From NCBI GenBank assembly GCA_034437515.1, contig DAOTTX010000483.1:1-29313 (forward strand): a stretch of DNA of 29,313 nucleotides, given 5' to 3'. The translations under genes were made by a program, and so were the position numbers. Shown here piece after piece: positions 22,149 through 29,313 of this stretch. Each line of letters opens with the position of its first letter. The stretch's first letter is position 1. Source of the stretch: DAOTTX01 sp034437515 (GTDB lineage: Bacteria; Chloroflexota; Anaerolineae; Aggregatilineales; Phototrophicaceae). Below the pieces are notes generated by a model, which saw only the letters and a program-made list of their open reading frames with translations, had not been told where the DNA came from and did not search any database.

Positions 22149-23294
22149 TTAATCGACCGAAAGCATGAGATCGAGTGCTTCCGTGTACTGTTGAACGTAG
22201 GCTGTCTCGTCCGGGGCCAGTTCGACAGCCTGCCCATAACGGATCGCCGCCAGCGCATAATCTCCGGCGTTGAAGGCCGCCACGCCCTGTTCGGCGTAGT
22301 CGGTGTCGCTGAGTGTACGCTGGTCGCCCCAATCGTCCGCGACCATCCACCCGCAGATGACGGGGCCGCCGTGTTCGTCAGGGATCGGTGCGCCGTAGTC
22401 TTCCGGCAGGCCGTTGTACCCGCGCAGATAACCGCGCTCACCGTCGATTTGCGCCCGTGCAATCGGCGAGAGGTCGGCATCACCGACCGCAATCGCATGA
22501 ATGTGGATGGGCGAGTCTTCGTAGAGGGAACCGGTATCCCGCAGCCACCCGGCAAACCCGGCGATGCGCAGCGCCTCAATCATCGCGGGTATTTCGGCGG
22601 TCAGCACACTCCAATCGACGTAACTACGCACCGAGAGGTCAACCGCGCCGCCGCCGTCATGGGTGCCAAAGCTGGCGGAGACACCACCGGGGTTGTAGCT
22701 CCCCTGCGTGATGGCCTGCCGGAAGTTCACCGGGCCATTGGGGTTGCGGCTGTCGTAGATCAACTGCGCCTGGTCGAGCATTGCCAGCGTGCGCTGGTTG
22801 AGCGTGGCATAGCCGATCTGCTCACGGCTGTAGTCTTCCGGTGGGCGCATACAACCGGCAGGTTCGATGAAGCCTTCGCTGTCGATCACATAAGGCCGTT
22901 CGATGCCGTCCGCGCCGGTGGAGTAAACCAGCACGCCGCGTGGCTCTAACCAGTGTTCGCCGTTTGCTGGGTTGCCCTCCGCCACCCAGCCGACCTGTCC
23001 GGCGTGTTGCACCTGCCACCACACATAGCCTTCGTTACAGCGTGGGCCGCCGGTGACTTCGGGCATCGTCCCGCTGTTCAACTGACCGATGCGTGCCAGC
23101 CGTGTGGACGCCTCCGGGCGAAAGTTCAACGGGGTGCCGGGCAGCACTCGCGCCCACTCACCGACCGTCAGGCGCGGCGCAAGGTAGCCGTCGTAATCTG
23201 CGGGACATTCGGCAGAGTCGGCTTGCTGCGCGAGGTTGCCGCCGGTATAAATTGCCAGTATGAGGAAAAATGCGACTAAGAACCACTTGTGCAT
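22149..23294 (-). CDS. Exported SH3b / M15-like peptidase / TPR protein
   Basis: A 381-aa exported protein. Residues 1-27 are a signal peptide with hydrophobic core FLVAFFLILAIYT. Residues about 35-105 are SH3b-like (RVLPGTPLNFRPEAS, WWQVQHAGQVGWVAEG). Residues about 165-275 resemble M15-type D,D-peptidases: SFGTHDGGGAVDLS gives H212 and D219, and PIHIHAIAVGD gives H264 and H266, the H-x6-D plus H-x-H zinc pattern. The C-terminal 60 residues (about 325-381) are one or two TPR-like helix pairs. A cell-wall peptide hydrolase is a likely role, but zinc binding is inferred by eye. The ATG has AGGAG at six bases, and a 7-bp hairpin covers that site. Confidence 0.75.
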   Translation of the reverse strand: MHKWFLVAFFLILAIYTGGNLAQQADSAECPADYDGYLAPRLTVGEWARVLPGTPLNFRPEASTRLARIGQLNSGTMPEVTGGPRCNEGYVWWQVQHAGQVGWVAEGNPANGEHWLEPRGVLVYSTGADGIERPYVIDSEGFIEPAGCMRPPEDYSREQIGYATLNQRTLAMLDQAQLIYDSRNPNGPVNFRQAITQGSYNPGGVSASFGTHDGGGAVDLSVRSYVDWSVLTAEIPAMIEALRIAGFAGWLRDTGSLYEDSPIHIHAIAVGDADLSPIARAQIDGERGYLRGYNGLPEDYGAPIPDEHGGPVICGWMVADDWGDQRTLSDTDYAEQGVAAFNAGDYALAAIRYGQAVELAPDETAYVQQYTEALDLMLSVD

Positions 23295-23300
23295 GATCTA

Positions 23301-23320
23301 CTCCTGAATAGTCATTCAGG
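23301..23320 (-). promoter_or_regulatory. Hairpin masking the ribosome binding site
   Basis: On the minus strand CCTGAAT-GACT-ATTCAGG forms a perfect 7-bp stem. Its 3' arm ends in AGG of the AGGAG Shine-Dalgarno of the gene starting at 23294. In mRNA the stem would hide part of the ribosome binding site. As DNA it could instead be an operator. Confidence 0.5.
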
Positions 23321-23374
23321 GCAATCATAGCATGAGTCGGCACGGGTAAAAGTGACGATTACGCTACGATACAC

Positions 23375-23400
23375 GGGGCGTCCCGGTGATGAGACGCCCC
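23375..23400 (-). terminator. Hairpin terminator after the secreted protein gene
   Basis: GGGGCGTC (23375-23382) and GACGCCCC (23393-23400) form a perfect 8-bp stem with a 10-nt loop. It lies 13 bases beyond the stop at 23414. There is no U-tract after it on the minus strand. Confidence 0.55.
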
Positions 23401-23413
23401 GAAAGTGTGCTAT

Positions 23414-24958
23414 CTACGGGCTGACCGGGTCGTACCCGGTGAAGCTGAAGGAAGTGATGCCGCTGAAGCCACCCGGCCCCCAGGCTTGCACTTCCATGAT
23501 GTAGTTTACGTCTTTTTGCTGGTCAACCAGGCTGTTATCCAGGGTACACTGTTCGCCCTGGAACACACAGCCCAGGTCACTCGGCCCGCTGAACCACCGG
23601 TTGTATGTCTCTACGTTGTCGGATTGGCGCTTTAAACGCACGTTATACCAGGTGGAATTCTCCCCGGCACCCCAACTGAAGAAAACCGCGCCGTCCACAC
23701 CAAAGCCGCGCTGTAGGTTCGTCGGGGTGGTTGCCGGGTCGTCCGGTAGGACGAGATTCGGCCCTTGTACCCAGGCCCCCGCTCCGTCTGCACCGGTACC
23801 GTCGGCGTTGCTGAAGCCGCCCGGCCCCCAATACTGCGCCCAGACCTGATACGTCCCGGCGACGAAGTCCGCAGGTGGCGTTAGCTCGCAGACTGAGGTC
23901 GGGTAACCATAACAGCGGATGAACGTCTGGCATTCTTGCAGGGTGTTAGTGTTCGTGCAGGTGTCGCCATCCACGACCTTGTGCCATTGTAGGTAATAAT
24001 TGTTGCTCGCCGGGTCACCGATGTAGACCTGTGCGTAAGACACACTCGTGGCAACTTCACTGAATGTGTTGTCGAAGTTAATCAGCGGGCGGCCTTCGCG
24101 TGGCAAGACCTCGATGAACTCCGGCGGTTCCGGTGCTTTCATGTCAATCGTGAAGATGCCCGGTTGTGTACTCCACCGGATGTCACCAGGGCTGACGTAT
24201 GCGCCCACCCAGAACTGATATTGACCTTTGGGCAGCACTTCGGTCTCGATAGGTGCATCGCACAGCACGCCGGTACAAATTTCGTTCGCGTCGTACCACT
24301 GGTCATAGAACTGCCCGCCGTTGAGCTGCACATAGACGCGATACCAGGAGCCACCCGGCCCGGTCGCCCCGGCGCTGGTCTTGTGTTCCCATAAGGCGCT
24401 GGCATAGGTCGGCAGGAAGCTACCCTCAGCGCGTGCGCCCAGGTTGGACGGGGCGCTGGTTACTGGTACGCCGTCCATGATAGAACAGTTTTGCACGGTA
24501 GTATCGCCGCTGAACTCGTTACCACCGCCCTGACCGCCAAAGACGAAAATCGTGACGTCCTCACCGAGTGCTGGTTGTGTCTCCCACGGGATGCGGGCGT
24601 CATAATAGCTGATGTAGGTGTTATCACCAGCGACGATGGGCGTATCCAGCGGTTGCAGGGTGATATCCTGCGCGTTGATGTAAGTCACGGTATTCGGGAA
24701 GGAAGCGCCGTCATCGACGGTCAGGCCGCCGTTCAGCTTGGACTCGACATCCGAGGCGAACTCGAAGCGCACCCCATCGGTGCAGATCTGATAGGTGCTG
24801 TCCTCAACCGCCCATAGTTCTTCGACACAATCCGGGTCACCACCGCAGATGCTACCGCCGACCGGCTCCCATTCTGCGAAGGCTTGCGGAAGATCGACCG
24901 AAAGTAAAATAAGAGTCGTGCAAAGGCACGCCGTCAAAAAATAGAAAAATTTGCGCAT
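23414..24958 (-). CDS. Large secreted protein with repeated FN3-like segments
   Basis: A 514-aa exported protein. Residues 1-28 are a signal peptide (hydrophobic core LTACLCTTLILLSV, cleavage after AFA). The mature part is rich in Trp, Tyr, Gly and Cys and poor in basic residues. Two C-terminal units end in the same phrase, YWGPGGFSNADG and AWGPGGFSGITS. Each is preceded by a beta-strand pattern (YQVWAQ, YIMEVQ), which suggests Ig/FN3-like modules, and an earlier unit ends in QYQFWVGAYVSPGD. Several CxxxxC spacings suggest disulfides. No enzyme motif is seen. It is likely a cell-surface or carbohydrate-binding protein, but the family is unknown to me. The ATG has only a GGGGG stretch about ten bases upstream. 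It is separated from the next gene by a hairpin. Confidence 0.78.
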   Translation of the reverse strand: MRKFFYFLTACLCTTLILLSVDLPQAFAEWEPVGGSICGGDPDCVEELWAVEDSTYQICTDGVRFEFASDVESKLNGGLTVDDGASFPNTVTYINAQDITLQPLDTPIVAGDNTYISYYDARIPWETQPALGEDVTIFVFGGQGGGNEFSGDTTVQNCSIMDGVPVTSAPSNLGARAEGSFLPTYASALWEHKTSAGATGPGGSWYRVYVQLNGGQFYDQWYDANEICTGVLCDAPIETEVLPKGQYQFWVGAYVSPGDIRWSTQPGIFTIDMKAPEPPEFIEVLPREGRPLINFDNTFSEVATSVSYAQVYIGDPASNNYYLQWHKVVDGDTCTNTNTLQECQTFIRCYGYPTSVCELTPPADFVAGTYQVWAQYWGPGGFSNADGTGADGAGAWVQGPNLVLPDDPATTPTNLQRGFGVDGAVFFSWGAGENSTWYNVRLKRQSDNVETYNRWFSGPSDLGCVFQGEQCTLDNSLVDQQKDVNYIMEVQAWGPGGFSGITSFSFTGYDPVSP

Positions 24959-25093
24959 GATATTTTTACCCCCATACGTCTTTTGTGTGATGAGCGTCGT
25001 AACAAAAATGAATTTGATGTTACAATTTCAGCATAAACGCTCTCAAACCGCATATCAAGCAATTCATACAAGTTTTTACACGAGGCCGCTCAC

Positions 25094-28000
25094 ATGAATC
25101 AAACTTTGCTCTCTTATGTCCCCCGGCATGTGGTGACAGGTCTTCAGCAATACGATGATATTGTCGGTGTGGAACAGCGAATGCACGTCGTCGCCATGTT
25201 CGCGGATGTCTCCGGTTTTACAGTCATCAGTGAGGCGTTGGGCGAGACGGGCAAGGCGGGCACCGAAGAACTGGTCGGCATCCTGAACAGCTATTTCGAG
25301 CCGATGATCGCCCTCATCCGGCGCTACGGTGGCACCATCGGCAAGTTCGGCGGGGATGCGATGACGGTGCTGTTTCCCTACGAGGTCGGTGTGGCGATGC
25401 CAGCGGTGCGGCGGGCGATCCAGTGTGCGGCGGCGATGCAGGCCAAAATGGCCGATTACGTTGACATCCCGACGTCGGTCGGTGAATACAGCCTGACGAT
25501 GAAGGCCGGCCTATCAATGGGGCCGATCTTCACCATGACGACCGGTGAATATGGCAAACGGTTGGAGTATATCATCGCCGGTGATGCACTCGATCTGTGC
25601 GCCGATGCCGAGCATCACGCGACAAAGGGGCAGATCGTTGTGCAAGACACGCTGCTGTCGTATACCGGCGGTGTCGAGATCGTCAAACGAATGGACGGCT
25701 TCACGCAGATCATCGGTTTGCAAACCCCCGCCGCACCACTCGACGCGACCGGTGATCTGGCGTTGTCTGCCGAAAAGCTGGCAATCGTGCGTGACTTCAT
25801 CCCCAGGGCGATTGCGGATCGTATCCTCCAGGGCAGGACGAACTTCATCGCCGAACACCGGCTGGTGACGGTGTTGTTTGCCACGTTCGAGGGGTTTGAT
25901 TACGACAACGATCCTGATGTGGGGCGCAAGCTGCAAACCTACCTCGCGGATGTGATCGCCATCATTGACCGTTACGACGGCACACTCAATAAGGTCGATA
26001 TGGGTGACAAGGGCAGTAAGTTTATGGTGTTGTTCGGTGCGCCCGTCGGTCATGAGGACGACGAGATCCGTGTGGCCCGCTGTGCGTTGGAACTCAGCCA
26101 ATTGCCGGTGCCCAGCCGCATCGGGGTAAACAGCGGTTTCGTGTTTTGCGGTCAGGTCGGGTCGAACATCCGGCAGGAATACACGGTGATCGGAGACGCG
26201 GTCAACCTCGCCTCCCGCTTGATGCAATACAGCAAAATTGGGCAGATCATCATCAGTGATTACACGCGCCGTGTGACCGGTGACATCTTCGATTGGTCAG
26301 AACCGCAGACCATCCAGGTTAAAGGCAAGTCGGAGCCGGTCACGGTCTACCAACTGCTTGACCTGCACCGCCGCAGTATTTACCTGCACCGCCCGCAGTA
26401 CCGTTATCCGCTGGTGGGACGTAAGGACGAGCAGGCGCAGATCGCCGCTAGAATCGCCGGCCTTGCGCGTGGCGAGGGCGCGATCCTCGGCATCAGCGGG
26501 GAGGCCGGCGCGGGAAAGTCACGGTTGGCGGTCAAGGCGATGGAGATTGCCGAAGACGCACATTTTGCGATCACCGGCGGGGAGTGTCTCTCTTACGGCA
26601 CCAATATCAGCTATCAGGTGTGGCAGGGGGTATGGCGCGGCTTCTTCGACCTGCGACCGGATCAACTCCCGGCGGGGCAAATCGCCCGTTTGACCGACCA
26701 ACTCAACACGATTAACCCGCAGTTGGTGCAGCGTGCGCCCCTGCTCGCGCCGGTGCTCGGCCTGCCCATTCAGGATAACGAATTCACCCGTGAGCTTGAC
26801 GGTCAACTGCGCTTTGACCTGACCTTCTCTTTACTGTTGGAATGTCTGCGCCATCGTTTGAAGCAAGAACCGTTGATGATCGTGTTGGAGGACTGCCAAT
26901 GGCTCGACCCGGTCTCACAGCAGTTGTTGGCGTTTGTGGGGCGCAACATCGTTGATCTACCGGTGCTGCTGTTGTTGATCTATCGTGAGGAGGGCGCGAT
27001 GATCGAGGATACGCCGGCGCGTTCGGTCACCACATACGACCATTTCTATCCGTTGCCGTTGGCGGCCTTCAAAACCGCCGACGCCGAAGCCTTAATCTCC
27101 GTCAAGTTAGCCATGCTGACCGAAGCGGTGACCATCCCCACCAGCGTTACCGCGCAGATCATCGAACGGTCACAGGGTAACCCGTTTTACATCGAAGAGA
27201 TTTTGAACTACATCCACGAGCGTGAGCTTGACTTGAGCGATGTAGACATGCTTGACCTGCCGGATAGCTTGCACAGCCTGATTATCAGTCGCATCGACAC
27301 GCTCGGTGAGGACGAGAAGGTGACGGTCAAAGTTGCCAGCGTGATCGGGCGCTTCTTCAAAGCAGATTGGATCTGGAACGCTTACCCCGAAGGCGGCGGA
27401 GACGCGGTCATCCAGCGGCAGTTGAGCAAACTCAACCGCTTAGACATCACGCCGATCTACAATGTCGATAACTACGAGTATATGTTTAAGCACATCACCA
27501 CGCAGGAAGTGGCCTACGGCAGCCTGGCCTATGCCACCCGTGAGATGTTGCACGAACGTTTCGGGCATTACGTCGAGCGTGCCTATGGGGACGAGATCGA
27601 ACAGTATATCGACACACTGGCCTATCACTACGGTCACAGCACCAATGACGCCAAAAAGCGCGAATATCTGCTGCGGGCTGGCGATCATGCTAAAGCGATC
27701 TATGCCAATGAAGCAGCCATCGATTATTACCAGCGTGTGCTGCCCATAGTGCCCGCAGCCGACCGCGCCGAAGTGCTGGTCGCGCTTGGTGAGGTGTTGC
27801 AGTTGATCGGACGCTGGGACGACGCTGAAAACCTTTACCGCGAGGCCGTGGAGCTTGCCCAACAGCAGGCTGACCGTCACGCACTGGCAAAGGCACAAAA
27901 CGCGCTTGGTCTGCTGCTCTCCAAAACAGATAAGCCCGAAGTCGCCGTCGAATGGTTGCAGAAGGGGTTGGTCGGCTTTCGCAACGTGCGAGATCAAGCC

Positions 28001-29056
28001 GGGGTCGAACAGGTCATGCAGAACATCGGCACACTGTTGATGACGCAGTATCGCTACGACGAGGCCGAACGCTATTTCGATCAACTGCGCCAATCGGAGA
28101 ACCCGCGTAGTGTGGTGGAGGCCAATCTATTTTTGAGCTGGGTACACATGCGTCAGGGCGACTTTGAAGTCGCCGAACAGATGACGCTTCGTGCTATCCA
28201 CACCGCACAAGAGAACAATTACAAGCATGGTGAATACGCCACAAACGCCGACCTCGCCGGGTTTTACTTCATGCGCGGGGATTTTCGCAAATCCATCGGA
28301 CACTGTAACGCCGCCCTGGAAGCGGCTCAGAGCATGGGCTTTCTTGAGGGGATCCGTTTGGTGATCGGCAATACCGGGGAAATCTATCGTCAATTGGGTG
28401 ATTTTACCCGCGCCCTCCGCTGTTACCATCATGCGCTCGCACTCGCGTTGGAGTTGGGTAATGTACGCGGGATGTTCTTCTCGTTGGTCAATCTTAGCTC
28501 GCTGTACTTTACGCAGGGGAATGACACCGGGTGCATTGAGATGAGCCGGATGGCAGCCGACCTGGACGCAAGTGTCAACACGCCGTATGTGCTGTGTTCG
28601 GCGCTTTACCGGCAGGCGGCGGCGCACCACGCCCTCGATGAACGGGTGCAAGCCGCGCAGGTCAACGCACGCGCCGCACAGATGGCGCAACAGGCCGAGA
28701 ACCAGCAGACCATTTTTGCTACAACCGTGCTGCAAAAACAACTCGACGGTGACATTGACGGTCTGCTGGCGCTGATCGGCACGGAGACCGAACCGGAGCA
28801 CGAAGCACGTCTATACGACGCCGTCTATCAGATCGACCCGGCACGGACAGACGCCCGCGACCGCGCCGCGACCCTGTACCGCGAACTCTATGCGAAGTCG
28901 CCGAATGTGATTTATCGCCGTGCTTATCACCGGCTGACCGGGGACGCACTGCCCGAACCGCCGCCGCTGCCGCACCTCACCGATGCACTGGGCGACGATG
29001 TCGAGCCGCTGGATGTGTTGCTTGACCGGGTGCGCAGTACCATGAAAACCGTTTAG
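25094..29056 (+). CDS. sAC-like adenylyl cyclase: tandem class III cyclase domains, P-loop ATPase and TPR repeats
   Basis: A 1320-aa soluble protein with the architecture of metazoan soluble adenylyl cyclase. Domain C1 (about 30-215) has both metal aspartates, D38 (MFADVSGF) and D88 (GKFGGDAM), and K84, but lacks the usual N/R pair (it reads AGDALDLCADAE). Domain C2 (about 255-430) has T264 in place of the first metal aspartate but keeps T364, N371 and R375 (YTVIGDAVNLASR). It also keeps K300 in LNKVDMGDKG, which corresponds by eye to the bicarbonate lysine of sAC. The two domains would make one active site making cAMP. An STAND-like ATPase follows (Walker A GEAGAGKS, K475; Walker B VLED, D600), then TPRs (about 870-1230). 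The ATG has GAGG nine bases upstream. It is monocistronic. Confidence 0.88.
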   Translation: MNQTLLSYVPRHVVTGLQQYDDIVGVEQRMHVVAMFADVSGFTVISEALGETGKAGTEELVGILNSYFEPMIALIRRYGGTIGKFGGDAMTVLFPYEVGVAMPAVRRAIQCAAAMQAKMADYVDIPTSVGEYSLTMKAGLSMGPIFTMTTGEYGKRLEYIIAGDALDLCADAEHHATKGQIVVQDTLLSYTGGVEIVKRMDGFTQIIGLQTPAAPLDATGDLALSAEKLAIVRDFIPRAIADRILQGRTNFIAEHRLVTVLFATFEGFDYDNDPDVGRKLQTYLADVIAIIDRYDGTLNKVDMGDKGSKFMVLFGAPVGHEDDEIRVARCALELSQLPVPSRIGVNSGFVFCGQVGSNIRQEYTVIGDAVNLASRLMQYSKIGQIIISDYTRRVTGDIFDWSEPQTIQVKGKSEPVTVYQLLDLHRRSIYLHRPQYRYPLVGRKDEQAQIAARIAGLARGEGAILGISGEAGAGKSRLAVKAMEIAEDAHFAITGGECLSYGTNISYQVWQGVWRGFFDLRPDQLPAGQIARLTDQLNTINPQLVQRAPLLAPVLGLPIQDNEFTRELDGQLRFDLTFSLLLECLRHRLKQEPLMIVLEDCQWLDPVSQQLLAFVGRNIVDLPVLLLLIYREEGAMIEDTPARSVTTYDHFYPLPLAAFKTADAEALISVKLAMLTEAVTIPTSVTAQIIERSQGNPFYIEEILNYIHERELDLSDVDMLDLPDSLHSLIISRIDTLGEDEKVTVKVASVIGRFFKADWIWNAYPEGGGDAVIQRQLSKLNRLDITPIYNVDNYEYMFKHITTQEVAYGSLAYATREMLHERFGHYVERAYGDEIEQYIDTLAYHYGHSTNDAKKREYLLRAGDHAKAIYANEAAIDYYQRVLPIVPAADRAEVLVALGEVLQLIGRWDDAENLYREAVELAQQQADRHALAKAQNALGLLLSKTDKPEVAVEWLQKGLVGFRNVRDQAGVEQVMQNIGTLLMTQYRYDEAERYFDQLRQSENPRSVVEANLFLSWVHMRQGDFEVAEQMTLRAIHTAQENNYKHGEYATNADLAGFYFMRGDFRKSIGHCNAALEAAQSMGFLEGIRLVIGNTGEIYRQLGDFTRALRCYHHALALALELGNVRGMFFSLVNLSSLYFTQGNDTGCIEMSRMAADLDASVNTPYVLCSALYRQAAAHHALDERVQAAQVNARAAQMAQQAENQQTIFATTVLQKQLDGDIDGLLALIGTETEPEHEARLYDAVYQIDPARTDARDRAATLYRELYAKSPNVIYRRAYHRLTGDALPEPPPLPHLTDALGDDVEPLDVLLDRVRSTMKTV

Positions 29057-29225
29057 ACGCTCTATTAGCTGTGGCATCGTCCAGGGCTACATTGAGAGAC
29101 GTTCCTGGGTGCGCTGACCCTGCGTGTGGTCATCGGGGATGTGACAAATCTGGGGGCCACGCTGCCGGCAGGTTCGGTGGGACAGTCCTTCGGGCTGTGC
29201 GGCTGGCTGAGCTTATGTTCCGCAG

Positions 29226-29254
29226 TTGATGCGCGTGGTACAAAAGTGCACAAT
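29226..29254 (+). promoter_or_regulatory. Possible promoter of the gene starting at 29288
   Basis: TTGATG (29226-29231), a 17-base spacer and CACAAT (29249-29254) resemble a sigma70 promoter with a good -35 and a fair -10. It lies 33 bases before the ATG. Confidence 0.35.
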
Positions 29255-29287
29255 AGGATCATCGATCGTGAGAAGGGAGACAGTGCC

Positions 29288-29313
29288 ATGTCTCAGGCCA
29301 ATCAGTTTCGTAA
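29288..29313 (+). CDS. Start of an unidentified gene (partial)
   Basis: ATG at 29288 is preceded by GGGAG at eight bases and opens MSQANQFR before the window ends. The frame is also open upstream to 29096 without an ATG (about 64 codons), so an earlier start at a GTG is possible but has no good ribosome binding site. Nothing can be said about function. Confidence 0.5.

Noticed and set aside
29065..29289. 74-aa minus-strand open frame at the window end
   Set aside because: No ribosome binding site, composition unlike a protein, and it covers the probable promoter of the plus-strand gene.

Overview
The window reads as a chromosomal segment of a free-living bacterium with fairly high GC. My best guess, from gene content and style only, is a member of the Chloroflexota (Anaerolineae-like). 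Pointers are the Thr-Pro-rich linkers ending in SH3b domains, large cyclase-ATPase-TPR regulators, roadblock and V4R-type small sensory proteins, and many dispersed SDR/epimerase genes. I see no insertion sequence, phage gene, CRISPR array, rRNA or tRNA.

Layout. Positions 1-154 are the 3' end of an acetyl-CoA synthetase-like gene, closed by a hairpin. Facing it (219-2302, minus) is a metal-chelatase gene. Its AAA+ half and its VWA half lie in different frames joined at a run of nine A's, so one gene could yield a 376-aa ChlI-like and a 694-aa ChlD-like product. Next come a possible V4R/HNOB-like sensor, an SDR, a divergent type I methionine aminopeptidase and a small conserved protein. Positions 5859-9185 hold a two-gene operon: a TPR protein with one membrane segment, a Thr/Pro stalk and an SH3b domain, then an M50B-like intramembrane protease. 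A second SDR and an L-threonine 3-dehydrogenase follow on the minus strand. The latter is divergent from a secreted alpha/beta hydrolase across a promoter region with three near-identical 12-bp operator-like sites. A PRC-barrel protein comes next.

Positions 13570-15469 (minus) are a compact signalling operon: roadblock/LC7 protein, V4R-like protein, and a response regulator with a degenerate GGDEF domain. A sugar-nucleotide epimerase (plus) is followed by a minus-strand operon, 19949 to 16652. It encodes a small membrane protein, a CopC-CopD copper protein carrying a C-terminal cytochrome c domain that has lost its heme motif, and a membrane-anchored TIR-like protein lacking the catalytic glutamate. 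Then come AzlC without AzlD, a TIGR01777 epimerase, an exported SH3b/M15-like/TPR protein with a hairpin over its ribosome binding site, and a large secreted protein.

Positions 25094-29056 encode a 1320-aa protein built like animal soluble adenylyl cyclase: two complementary cyclase domains, a P-loop ATPase and TPR repeats. The window ends at the start of a further gene.

Recurring theme: many proteins are sensory or cell-envelope related, and several carry domains whose catalytic or cofactor residues are gone (cyclase domains, GGDEF, V4R cysteines, cytochrome c, TIR). This suggests signalling built on binding rather than catalysis. The most interesting items are the chelatase frameshift and the sAC-like cyclase.
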